This document shows positions 1 to 5,767 of a stretch of 8,387 bases of DNA, one piece after another. The notes below the pieces were generated by a model that did no database searches, had not been told where the DNA came from, and saw only the letters and a program-made list of their open reading frames with translations. The stretch lies in assembly GCA_021849435.1 (NCBI GenBank), contig JAJZSX010000094.1:1-8387 (forward strand), read 5' to 3'. Made by a program: the position numbers and the translations under genes. How positions within the stretch are numbered: position 1 is the stretch's first letter; each line of letters opens with the position of its first letter. The DNA is from Actinomycetes bacterium (GTDB taxonomy: Bacteria; Actinomycetota; Acidimicrobiia; Acidimicrobiales; RAAP-2).

Positions 1-507
1 AAAAAGCGCACCGGCGGTCGTGATCTCATGGAGCGTGGCGAGTGTGATCCCCGTGTTCAGCGAGCCCATCGCGAACGCCCACCACGTCTCGGTCTCGGGT
101 GCGAGCCAGGACTTTCGCACGGTGGGCAGCGCCGCCACCTGGTCGGCCACGACGAAGGAGACCAGCGCGATGGTGGGCGCGTTCACGAGCGCCCAGAAGG
201 CAATACCCGCGAGAGAAATCACCGCACACACGATGTCGAAGGTGGTCAGGCGCCACACGCCGTGGTGGTGGCGAAACGACGCGGTGACCACGAGGATCGG
301 TCCCAGCCCGAGCATGAGCGTCATCCCGGCGGCCAGGCCCACGTGCTGCTTGATCTCCACGGCGAAGGCGAGCACTCCCTCGAGCGCCCACAGTCCCCAC
401 GTCACCCGGTTAGGCGTCGTCACTCCACGCAAGGTGTCACGGATGTAGCCGGCCACGCCCACGAGCGACAAAACCATCGCGAGGTAGACGAAGCGCGGAT
501 CGATCAC
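1..507 (-). CDS. Polytopic membrane protein of unknown function (partial, C-terminus beyond window)
   Basis: Reading the minus strand from a GTG at 507-505 gives 169 residues without a stop to the window edge, so the C-terminus is missing. The product begins MIDPRFVYLAMVLSL and is strongly hydrophobic, with likely membrane segments at about residues 6-22, 36-50, 57-78, 90-109, 112-129 and 142-158. A short charged loop (YIRDTLRG, 21-28) precedes a T-PNRVTW-LW motif (31-40), and a His-rich loop (HHH) lies at 80-82. I recall similar N-termini (PRFVYL, RDTLRG, PNRVTW) in uncharacterised membrane proteins, but I cannot name a family or substrate. The next in-frame start is ATG at 477-475; GTG 507 is preferred because it keeps the first helix whole. 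A CAGACT (520-515) lies seven bases upstream and could be the -10 of a leaderless transcript. It is divergent from the thioesterase gene, with 67 bases between the chosen starts. Confidence 0.72.
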   Translation of the reverse strand, partial: MIDPRFVYLAMVLSLVGVAGYIRDTLRGVTTPNRVTWGLWALEGVLAFAVEIKQHVGLAAGMTLMLGLGPILVVTASFRHHHGVWRLTTFDIVCAVISLAGIAFWALVNAPTIALVSFVVADQVAALPTVRKSWLAPETETWWAFAMGSLNTGITLATLHEITTAGALF

Positions 508-560
508 GCCACCCAGTCTGCCCCCGCCACGGTCCGAGCGGTGCGAAAGGCCCCGATTGG

Positions 561-566
561 TAACCT
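561..566 (+). promoter_or_regulatory. Possible -10 box for a leaderless thioesterase mRNA
   Basis: TAACCT fits the TANNNT -10 pattern and lies eight bases before the GTG at 575, which would put the transcription start at or near that GTG. No convincing -35 box is visible. This supports GTG 575 over the upstream TTG at 557, which has AAAGG (545-549) seven bases ahead of it and is the competing start. Confidence 0.3.
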
Positions 567-574
567 CGGCGTTC

Positions 575-1396
575 GTGGACGCTCGGGAGTTTCTCGCACT
601 GGAACGAGCAAGCGAAACCACGTGGCGCTTTCACGTGACCGAACGCCTGATCACTCCCGGGCAGTTCCTCTTCGGCGGCTGCGGGCTCGCCGCGGGCCTC
701 GTCGCCCTCGAGGAAGCGTCTAAGCGCCCCACCGTCTGGGGCAGTGCGCAGTACCTGTCTCACGCCCCGTTGGGCAGTGAGGTCACCGTCTCGACCGAGC
801 TCGTGGTCGTCGGACACAATGTCACCCAGGCGCGCGCGATCGCGCGCAGTGGGGGCTGCGAGATCCTAACGGTCAACGCGGCGCTCGGGACCGGAACCTT
901 AAGTAGCGACCGGCCCTGGGTGGAGATGCCCAGTGTTCCCGCGCCCGAGGACTGTCCGCCGCGCCAGCTGCCGCGCGGCATGGGCGAGTCGATCTTCGAG
1001 CACGTCGACGCTCGAGTCGCCCTGGGTGCGCCCTTTGAGAAGTTGGACGGCACGCCAGGACCAGCCCACTCGGGGATCTGGGCACGCGTTCCCGGCCACT
1101 TCGAACCCTCGGCGGCAACGCTGGCGATCTTTGGCGATTACGTCTCCGGCGGCGCCAGTCAGCCGATGGGGCGGCGCACTATGGGCCGCAGCCTCGACAA
1201 CACCCTGCGCATCGCAACGCTCGAGCCCACCGAGTGGGTTCTGTGCGACATCCACATGCACGCCCTGGCCAATGGATTCGGCCAGGGAACGGCGTTCCTC
1301 TGGAGCGAACGCGGCACCCTGCTTGCCACCGCCAGCCAATCCATCGTCGCCCGCTTCTGGGATCCGGCCCCCGAGGACCTCTCGTCGGGAAGGTAG
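575..1396 (+). CDS. Acyl-CoA thioesterase family protein (double hotdog, TesB-like)
   Basis: The 273-residue product looks like a tandem hotdog-fold thioesterase, a family that hydrolyses acyl-CoA to free acid and CoA in the cytoplasm. The N-terminal hotdog covers about residues 1-115, with the family-like helix segment FLFGGCGLAAGLVALE (31-46), the strand TVWGSAQYLSHA (53-64) and VTQARAIA...EILTVNAALG (83-105). The second domain covers about 135-262, with SLDNTLRI (206-213), a strand pair around EWVLCDIHMHALANGFGQGTA (220-240) and ATASQSIVARFW (251-262), matching the TesB-like C-terminal pattern SLD...W.L.D......G.G. The Asp in SLDN is the candidate catalytic residue by analogy with TesB. 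GTG 575 is chosen because homologues I recall begin MDA-x-x-F-L; TTG 557 would add six residues. The substrate chain length cannot be inferred. The stop codon lies 12 bases before a tRNA gene. Confidence 0.85.
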   Translation: MDAREFLALERASETTWRFHVTERLITPGQFLFGGCGLAAGLVALEEASKRPTVWGSAQYLSHAPLGSEVTVSTELVVVGHNVTQARAIARSGGCEILTVNAALGTGTLSSDRPWVEMPSVPAPEDCPPRQLPRGMGESIFEHVDARVALGAPFEKLDGTPGPAHSGIWARVPGHFEPSAATLAIFGDYVSGGASQPMGRRTMGRSLDNTLRIATLEPTEWVLCDIHMHALANGFGQGTAFLWSERGTLLATASQSIVARFWDPAPEDLSSGR

Positions 1397-1399
1397 ACT
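1394..1399 (+). promoter_or_regulatory. Possible -10 box of tRNA-Ile overlapping the thioesterase stop codon
   Basis: TAGACT is a good actinobacterial-type -10 hexamer whose first three bases are the TAG stop codon of the thioesterase gene. Transcription would start around 1405-1407, just upstream of the mature tRNA 5' end at 1409. The expected -35 position (about 1370-1376) is CCGAGG-like and weak, so read-through from the thioesterase gene remains an alternative. Confidence 0.35.
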
Positions 1400-1408
1400 G
1401 GTCCGCCT

Positions 1409-1485
1409 GGGGCTATAGCTCAGTCGGTTAGAGCGCGTCACTGATAATGACGAGGTCGTAAGTTCGATTCTTACTAGCCCCACCA
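1409..1485 (+). tRNA. tRNA-Ile (anticodon GAU), CCA encoded
   Basis: All cloverleaf arms fold by eye. The acceptor stem is GGGGCTA (1409-1415) with TAGCCCC (1475-1481). The D arm is GCTC (1418-1421) with GAGC (1431-1434) around AGTCGGTTA. The anticodon stem is CGTCA (1436-1440) with TGACG (1448-1452) around loop CTGATAA, anticodon GAT at 1443-1445. The variable loop is AGGTC. The T arm is GTAAG (1458-1462) with CTTAC (1470-1474) around TTCGATT. The discriminator base is A1482, followed by a genomically encoded CCA (1483-1485). GAU reads the Ile codons AUC and AUU. No tRNA-Ala or rRNA follows, so this is a stand-alone copy here. Confidence 0.98.
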
Positions 1486-1488
1486 CGA

Positions 1489-1506
1489 GGCATTTGGACA
1501 AATGCC
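1489..1506 (+). terminator. Hairpin just downstream of tRNA-Ile, possible terminator or processing signal
   Basis: GGCATTT (1489-1495) pairs perfectly with AAATGCC (1500-1506) around a GGAC tetraloop, three bases after the encoded CCA. No U-rich tail follows, so it is not a textbook intrinsic terminator. It may mark the 3' trailer used in tRNA maturation or a U-less terminator. Confidence 0.45.
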
Positions 1507-1683
1507 ATTCGACGATTCGGATAAACGTTCGGACAGAGTTGGCCCGCGGCATGGCCCATCGCGGTCAATTCGCCAGTGTCTCGCCGAGGTAGGAGACGGG
1601 GCGTGAGTATTAAGGGCGCGACGTTACTCAATCAGATCCTTCACTTTTTTAGTTTGGCCCGCTGATCCGAAGACTCCTTCCCC

Positions 1684-1714
1684 CATGGCCCAGGCACTTT
1701 GGCGAGGGGCCATG
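1684..1714 (-). terminator. Inverted repeat downstream of the GNAT gene, possible terminator
   Basis: CATGGCCC (1684-1691) and GGGCCATG (1707-1714) are perfect 8-base inverted arms around a 15-base loop. They begin seven bases beyond the stop codon of the minus-strand GNAT gene, where a terminator would be expected. No T-run follows in the minus direction (the sequence continues GGGGAAGGAG), so it would be a tail-less hairpin. Confidence 0.4.
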
Positions 1715-1720
1715 CAGGCA

Positions 1721-2221
1721 TCACGGATCTCGGACTACGCCCTCAGCGATCAGCTTCAACTTCTCGACACGCAAGGACGAGTCTTCTCGAAGTAGCTCCC
1801 ATTCGGCGGTTGTTTCGAAGCCGTGTCTGACGTATAGGTCTCTCGCCGAGTGATTGCCTTCCGTGACGTGCAGGTAGACGTGGCGCCCATCGTGTTGAGC
1901 CGAGTCGATCAACTCGCGGAGAATCAATCCTCCGTAGCCTCGACCCCGAGCGTCGGGAGCGGTCCACATGCCCCACACCATCGCCCACGTCTCACCCAAG
2001 GGCGCGAAGAGGCCCCCCATCGCGACAGGACGATCGTCCTCGTAGAGCACGATCGTGGGTCCGGGCCCATCGGCGCGCGCCTTCCACTCGGTCTCGCTGA
2101 GTTGCGCAACTTCTTCAAGTTTTGCCCCGAAGGCGTCCGGAGAATCGGACAGGGCGAGCAATCTGATCGACCTGAACGTCTCCCACTCTTGGGCGGAGAT
2201 CACGTGAGACCAGACGTGCAA
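1721..2221 (-). CDS. GNAT-family N-acetyltransferase
   Basis: The 166-residue product is a single GNAT domain, a family that transfers an acetyl group from acetyl-CoA to an amine of a small molecule or protein. The acetyl-CoA loop is RGRGYGG (92-98), matching the R/Q-x-x-G-x-G/A pattern, preceded by the beta-4 strand WAMVWGMWTAPDA (79-91). The motif B region is N-HSARDLYVRHGFETT (123-138), with Tyr130 in the usual general-acid position. The N-terminal half (LLALSDSPDAFGAKLEEVAQLSETEW, 21-46) resembles the substrate-side helices of many uncharacterised GNATs. The start is TTG at 2221-2219, fixed by a near-perfect ribosome binding site five bases upstream. The gene stands alone between a low-GC intergenic stretch and the tRNA trailer. 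The substrate is not predictable; members act on antibiotics, polyamines or protein N-termini. Confidence 0.88.
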   Translation of the reverse strand: MHVWSHVISAQEWETFRSIRLLALSDSPDAFGAKLEEVAQLSETEWKARADGPGPTIVLYEDDRPVAMGGLFAPLGETWAMVWGMWTAPDARGRGYGGLILRELIDSAQHDGRHVYLHVTEGNHSARDLYVRHGFETTAEWELLREDSSLRVEKLKLIAEGVVRDP

Positions 2222-2226
2222 TGCAG

Positions 2227-2234
2227 TCCTCCTT
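2227..2234 (-). promoter_or_regulatory. Strong Shine-Dalgarno fixing the TTG start of the GNAT gene
   Basis: On the minus strand AAGGAGGA lies five bases before TTG 2221-2219. It is the longest anti-16S match in the window and makes the rare TTG start credible. Confidence 0.7.
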
Positions 2235-2612
2235 CACTTGGCGGCAGGTTACAACGACCTCAGAACTTTTAGGGACAGGGTATTGGGCGACATATCCGTC
2301 GACTTCACACGGACGTGGCCGCCGAACAACGCGGTACGGATGGCCGTCGGGACCAGGCTGACCCGCCATCGCACGTGGCGACGTGGGCTGTCGCTGATGA
2401 AGTAACGCCACACGGGTGGTGACCATTTCGAATTTTATTGGTGAAGTGACTCGTCGCCGTAGACTGACCTGCTATCTCTGAACAGGTGATTTGGCCATTG
2501 TCCGAATCCCCCACCACAGAGACGGTCAATCCAGGACCAGTCTGATTTCGAAACGTCTTAATCGGGTGCCATAGCCCAATGTCAGGATACGCACGAACGC
2601 GGACTACGAAAT

Positions 2613-2625
2613 GACCAGGATGGTC
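2613..2625 (-). terminator. Short hairpin immediately after the LLM oxidoreductase stop, weak terminator candidate
   Basis: On the minus strand GACCA-TCC-TGGTC starts one base after the TAG stop at 2629-2627 and is followed by ATTTCGT. The stem is only five base pairs and the T-run is short, so termination efficiency would be modest at best. Confidence 0.25.
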
Positions 2626-2626
2626 T

Positions 2627-3457
2627 CTAGTACCGAGGTGGGCCGGTCGCCACGTAGTCGTACACGTCCGCGAAGTCCAGATCGAAGGGTCCCGGACCTG
2701 TGAGGAACCACGTCACCCCCGCGCTGGCCCACTCTTCGTATCGCTCGTCCGCCCGATAGACAAGATGCTCATCGCGCTGACCCCAGACCGCGATGTCAAA
2801 GTGGTCCACGTCGGCGCCGGCCTCACCGAGTCGGATCCTCACTTCCCCGACCTGGGCGGGCTCGCTGATCTGGATGACCATCATCCCGTCGTGGCGCGCG
2901 GCGCGCCGGATAGGACCGAGGTGCGGCCAGCGACCGGCGGTCCACGTCGGGATTCCCGCGGGGCGCAGGGCGGTGGGTCGATACGCAACGCCCCGAGCAG
3001 TCACGAACTCCCCGTCGACGTCCACGAGCTCGCCACGCACCAGGCCGGAGAAGACCCTCAAGCCCTCGTCGAGCGCACGAGCGCGTGCTGCGAGGTCGGT
3101 CAGCTCTCCGAAGCAGGCGAGATCGCCCTCCGGGTAGTCGTCCCCGAGACCGAAACCCATGACGAGACGCCCGCCTGAGAGGTGGTCGAGGGTGATCGCC
3201 TGACGAGCCACAACCTGGGGTCGGCGACGAATTAGCGGGGTTACCATAGGACCCACCACGATCCGCGACGTTCGCGCTGCCATCACCGCGAGACAGGCGT
3301 AGGCATCGGCGATCTCGTGCACCGGGGCCGCGTAGCGAAGGTGGTCCCAGACGAAGAATCCGTCCCAGCCCGACTCCTCCGCCAGCACCGCGAGCTCGCC
3401 CATGCGGGCGGCGTCGGCGAGTCCGTCGAAGGGAGGAAGGAAGAGCCCGTGTTTCAT
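2627..3457 (-). CDS. LLM-class flavin-dependent (probably F420) oxidoreductase
   Basis: The 276-residue protein has the features of the bacterial luciferase-like monooxygenase superfamily, a TIM-barrel that uses reduced FMN or, in most actinobacterial members, coenzyme F420. Visible blocks are the first strand KHGLFLPPFDG (2-12), LAEESGWDGFFVWDHLRY (25-42), the strand RTSRIVVGPMVTPLIRRRP (62-80) with Q81-V-V-A-R-Q-A (81-87), DHLSGGRLVMGFGLGDD (91-107) and the late-barrel segment GIPTWTAGRWP (168-178). LSGGRL followed by GFG-G is characteristic of the family. Length is slightly short of the usual 290-340. ATG 3457-3455 is preceded by GGAGGT (3466-3461), three bases away. It lies 50 bases downstream of the peptidase E-like gene on the same strand and is likely cotranscribed. 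Substrate and choice of cofactor are not determined by the sequence. Confidence 0.87.
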   Translation of the reverse strand: MKHGLFLPPFDGLADAARMGELAVLAEESGWDGFFVWDHLRYAAPVHEIADAYACLAVMAARTSRIVVGPMVTPLIRRRPQVVARQAITLDHLSGGRLVMGFGLGDDYPEGDLACFGELTDLAARARALDEGLRVFSGLVRGELVDVDGEFVTARGVAYRPTALRPAGIPTWTAGRWPHLGPIRRAARHDGMMVIQISEPAQVGEVRIRLGEAGADVDHFDIAVWGQRDEHLVYRADERYEEWASAGVTWFLTGPGPFDLDFADVYDYVATGPPRY

Positions 3458-3507
3458 GTCACCTCCGATTCTCGTCTTGCCCCGAGTCGTCGCACCCTCA
3501 GTGCGTG

Positions 3508-4215
3508 TCAGTCACTCGTTCTCGCTCCGTCGAATCGCCGCCAGTGTCCCTCGGAGACCACCTCGACGACATCGCCGTTCACCTTGATGGCGCTCTGGTC
3601 GTCAATCGCGTACGTCGGTACCGGCACCCCCGCCACCCACTTCTCGACGTTCTCCATCGAGCTGTCCTCGAAGTTCTGGTCCGGGTGGTCGAGGTGCACG
3701 CACAGCGCGAAGTCGACGAAACCCAATGACTTCTCGCCCCCCTTCGCCATATCGCTGCCAGCAGGAACGAACTCGCGGTTGAAATCGATGTCGACGTTGT
3801 AAAGCGACATCGCGATACTGCCCGCACTCACCCCGACGTAAACCAGCGACTCCAGAGACGGCAAGAGGTCGGCGAGTCCGGACTCGCGCATCCAGTGACA
3901 CAGGTACAAGACGTTGCCACCCCAGACGAGCAGTGCGTCGGTGTCTTGGATGACGGGAACCCAGCTCTCTCGTTGGATACTCGGCAACGCCGTGAGTTCG
4001 AGAACGCCCATCGACTTCCAACCCAGATCAGTGAGTGGGCTCTTCGCAGTTCCGCGCATCGCGTTCCAGGCCATCATGCTGCCGCCAGGAAACGGATAGA
4101 TCCCGGTGGGAACGAACAGAGCGCTGGACTCGGACACCGGCTTACCCAGAAGCTCAACCAGCGCCTCATGAATGCTCGAATTCGTGATGCCGCCCGAAGT
4201 GAGTAGGAACTTCAT
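3508..4215 (-). CDS. Peptidase E-like (S51 family, class I glutamine amidotransferase-like) protein
   Basis: The 235-residue product resembles S51 peptidases, cytoplasmic Ser hydrolases related to dipeptidase E and cyanophycinase. The N-terminus MKFLLTSGGITN (1-12) is the Rossmann-like first strand. ALLVWGGNVLYLCHWMRESGL (94-114) carries the conserved GGN loop. VGVSAGSIAM (127-136) is the nucleophile elbow with Ser130, and LCVHLDHPDQN (171-181) contains the candidate catalytic His174. The third triad residue cannot be assigned with certainty; acidic residues at 142-155 are candidates. ATG 4215-4213 is chosen because AGGGGGA (4226-4220) lies four bases upstream and homologues begin at this strand; an upstream start at 4263 would add 16 residues unlike the family. 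It probably forms an operon with the LLM oxidoreductase gene. Related proteins of unknown activity also fit, so PepE activity on Asp-dipeptides is only one option. Confidence 0.85.
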   Translation of the reverse strand: MKFLLTSGGITNSSIHEALVELLGKPVSESSALFVPTGIYPFPGGSMMAWNAMRGTAKSPLTDLGWKSMGVLELTALPSIQRESWVPVIQDTDALLVWGGNVLYLCHWMRESGLADLLPSLESLVYVGVSAGSIAMSLYNVDIDFNREFVPAGSDMAKGGEKSLGFVDFALCVHLDHPDQNFEDSSMENVEKWVAGVPVPTYAIDDQSAIKVNGDVVEVVSEGHWRRFDGARTSD

Positions 4216-4362
4216 GTCGTCCCCCTTCGCGTCGATCCCAGTATCCCTGGCTACGCGGGCCACGACCGTAATAGTTCGCCTTCACAAATTCCGCGTGCCT
4301 CCAAGGCCCATCCCTGTCTGGCGTAGCCACCTGACTACTGCCGGCGCCGACCCCCGTCTGTG

Positions 4363-4937
4363 CTAGCCGACACTCTCCAAGAATGCCAGGACTCGATCCA
4401 GCAGTTCGGTTGCCGCTGCCTCGTCGTAGTCGCGAAGACTGCTGTCCATGAAGAGGTGCTGGGTGCCGGGGTACAGATACAGCGTGGCGGCATCAACCGA
4501 CGCCGCGAGATCTCGCGCGGCGTCGAGATCCCCTTCGAGAACCCACTCGTCGTCACGCCTCATATGTATTTGCACGGAGACCTCGGCCGGCCAGTCGGCA
4601 CCGAACTCCAACGGCGGGAACGCCACGGACATCAAAAGTGCACCCTTGGCTCCCGCTCGCGTCTGGGCGAGTTGCTGGGCGGGTAGCGCCCCGAGAGAGA
4701 TTCCCGCGTAGACGACGTTGCGGGACAGTTCCTCCGGATAACGGACGCCACGGTCGAGGAGGACGTCGAAACCCACCGAGCGAGCGAAGGCGACGCCCCG
4801 TCCAAGGAAGCGAAGACGCGTCCCTCGTACAGATCGGGCAGGTGGACCGTGTGACCCGCGCCGCGCAGCCGTTCGGCGAAAGTCAGCGTTCCCGCGGTCA
4901 GCCCTTGGGCGTGGTGAAAAAGCACGACTTCGGCCAT
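4363..4937 (-). pseudogene. Dienelactone hydrolase family gene split by a frameshift
   Basis: Two overlapping minus-strand frames together make one alpha/beta-hydrolase. The first, from ATG 4937-4935, reads MAEVVLFHHAQGLTAG... up to EGRVFASLD (residue 46). The second carries GVAFARSVGF...YAGISLGALPAQ... to the stop at 4365-4363. The switch falls in the G4 run at 4799-4796. Adding one base there restores a continuous 191-residue protein, normal for this small DLH subfamily. The likely triad is intact in the second frame: Ser81 in GISLG, Asp129 or Asp130 in RRDDEW, and His161 in GTQHLF, with spacings close to the Cys-Asp-His of dienelactone hydrolase. As it stands, translation from the ATG runs into the wrong frame, removing the catalytic half. 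A homopolymer sequencing error is an equally good explanation. No Shine-Dalgarno is seen; TAGAGT seven bases upstream suggests a leaderless mRNA. The intact enzyme would be a cytoplasmic esterase of unknown substrate. Confidence 0.82.
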
Positions 4938-4944
4938 CACGCGC

Positions 4945-4950
4945 ACTCTA
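4945..4950 (-). promoter_or_regulatory. Possible -10 box for leaderless transcription of the hydrolase gene
   Basis: TAGAGT on the minus strand ends seven bases before ATG 4937, which would place the transcription start at the first base of the start codon. This arrangement is common in actinobacteria. No -35 box is evident, and no Shine-Dalgarno precedes the ATG. Confidence 0.35.
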
Positions 4951-5059
4951 CCCAGCGCGGTGCGGCGCGCGTACTTCCACTGCGCGAGCGGAAGTCTCAG
5001 CCCGCTTGACCGCACGAGCGTCAGATCTCATCGTCCTCGACTTGGGCGAAGCCGCGCAG

Positions 5060-5719
5060 TCAGGAGATCGACCGCCGCTCTAGCGCCGCGTCGGGCCGCG
5101 CGCCGTCGAGGGCCAGTGCGAGCAGCTCGCGCGCCGTCACGGCGCTCACCGGATGACCCAGCAGCGCACGCACCTGCAGCGGATTGACAACCGCCGCCCA
5201 GAACAGGACCGAGTCCGTACCTGCACGCAGCTCCCCCGAAGCGATGGCGCGTCCCAGGATCTGCGCCGCGACGTCGAAGCGACCGGCGAAGTAGCGCCGG
5301 GCGATCGTCAGGACGTCGGCGTCCTCACTGGCCGCGGCCATCGCCGCACGAATGACCCGTGCGCCAGAGGGTCCACTCAGCACGTTCGCCACGGCCTCGG
5401 CGAGGGCTCCGAGATCCGCGAGTGCGTCGGGCGAGGACGCGACGGGGATCGTGGCGAGCGACATCTGCTCGAGGGCCGCCCCGACGAGGGCCGCCTTGGT
5501 GGTGAAACGACGATAGACCGTCGTCTTGTGCACGCCAGCAAGTGCGGCGACCTCCTCGACGCTGAACGAGTACGCCCGCTCGACGAGCAACTGCGCGGTC
5601 GCCTCGAGCACCGAGTCGTCCCCCAAAGCCCGCGGGCGGGGCCGCGATTGCGGGGTGTGACGCGCTGGCGCGGTCGCGTACCGTGTGTCCTCGGGTTCGG
5701 TCACGATCACCAGCTTCAT
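5060..5719 (-). CDS. TetR-family transcriptional repressor, probable regulator of the divergent ABC exporter
   Basis: The 219-residue product has the TetR layout. After a basic, flexible arm (residues 1-33) comes the DNA-binding domain at about 34-82: DDSVLEATAQLLVERAYSF, then the helix-turn-helix VEEVAALAGVHKTTVYRRF (54-72), followed by TTKAALVGAALEQM. The C-terminal ligand and dimer domain (90-210) is Ala-rich and helical and ends in a TetR_C-like segment (SGELRAGTDSVLFWAAVVNPLQVRALLG in outline). ATG 5719-5717 is chosen because it ends at a palindromic operator; a TTG further upstream (5779) would translate both operators and is rejected. The mRNA would have a leader of only about a dozen bases and no Shine-Dalgarno. 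Two identical-armed inverted repeats flank its promoter, so autorepression is likely. The inducing ligand is unknown; by analogy it is probably the compound pumped by the ABC system. Confidence 0.88.
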   Translation of the reverse strand: MKLVIVTEPEDTRYATAPARHTPQSRPRPRALGDDSVLEATAQLLVERAYSFSVEEVAALAGVHKTTVYRRFTTKAALVGAALEQMSLATIPVASSPDALADLGALAEAVANVLSGPSGARVIRAAMAAASEDADVLTIARRYFAGRFDVAAQILGRAIASGELRAGTDSVLFWAAVVNPLQVRALLGHPVSAVTARELLALALDGARPDAALERRSIS

Positions 5720-5734
5720 GCAACTTGAGTTGCA
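5719..5734. promoter_or_regulatory. TetR operator 1 (TGCAACT-TG-AGTTGCA)
   Basis: This is a perfect inverted repeat with 7-base arms around TG, extendable to 8-base arms (A5718/T5735). It spans the predicted tetR transcription start (about 5732) and includes the first base of the tetR start codon. Size and symmetry are typical for a TetR dimer. The same arms recur 44 bp away, which makes chance unlikely. Confidence 0.8.
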
Positions 5735-5738
5735 TTTC

Positions 5739-5767
5739 AGACTAGAACAATTGAGTGAGAATTGCAA
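5739..5767 (-). promoter_or_regulatory. Predicted tetR promoter lying between the two operators
   Basis: On the minus strand TTGCAA (5767-5762, -35) and TAGTCT (5744-5739, -10) are separated by exactly 17 bases. The start would be near 5732, giving a leader of about 12 bases before ATG 5719. Operator 2 overlaps the -35 box and operator 1 covers the start site, a classical steric repression layout. Confidence 0.6.

Larger units (their letters stand above)
2222..2626. other. Intergenic stretch of about 400 bases with no recognisable gene
   Basis: Neither strand shows a protein I can place. Short open frames exist on the minus strand (2426-2115 and 2529-2305), but their translations lack domain features and the first overlaps the GNAT gene. 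Base composition is lower in GC than the neighbouring genes: I counted 30 of 60 G+C in both 2401-2460 and 2521-2580, against 42 of 60 in 6301-6360 of the ABC ATPase gene. The right-hand part of this stretch should contain the GNAT promoter, but no clear -35/-10 pair stands out. It could be decayed coding sequence or a boundary of acquired DNA. Confidence 0.5.

Noticed and set aside
26..400. Arg-rich minus-strand frame of 124 codons
   Set aside because: It is a shadow of the membrane protein gene in the adjacent frame, which has clean hydrophobic helices and stays open to the window edge.
899..1631. Minus-strand open frames across the tRNA, with segments such as RIELTTSSLSVTRSNR and SKNRTYDLVIISDAL
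   Set aside because: These are the well-known false proteins made by translating a tRNA gene antisense; they also overlap the thioesterase gene and lack coding character.
1604..1650. TGAGTA/TACTCA inverted repeat followed by a T-run at 1645-1650 as an intrinsic terminator
   Set aside because: The loop is 15 bases and the T-run starts about 14 bases after the stem, too far for an intrinsic terminator.
2115..2529. Minus-strand open frames upstream of and overlapping the GNAT gene (starts at 2426 and 2529)
   Set aside because: No recognisable domain, composition unlike coding sequence, and the first overlaps the strongly supported GNAT start and its ribosome binding site.
1458..2626. Attachment-site repeat of the tRNA-Ile 3' end marking an integrated element
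   Set aside because: I saw no second copy of the TTCGATT...TAGCCCC segment in the window, and no integrase or phage gene.
5743..5756. A third degenerate operator around the TTGAGT at 5751-5756 between the two palindromes
   Set aside because: Only a six-base half-site matches; the flanking arm GTTGCA is absent.
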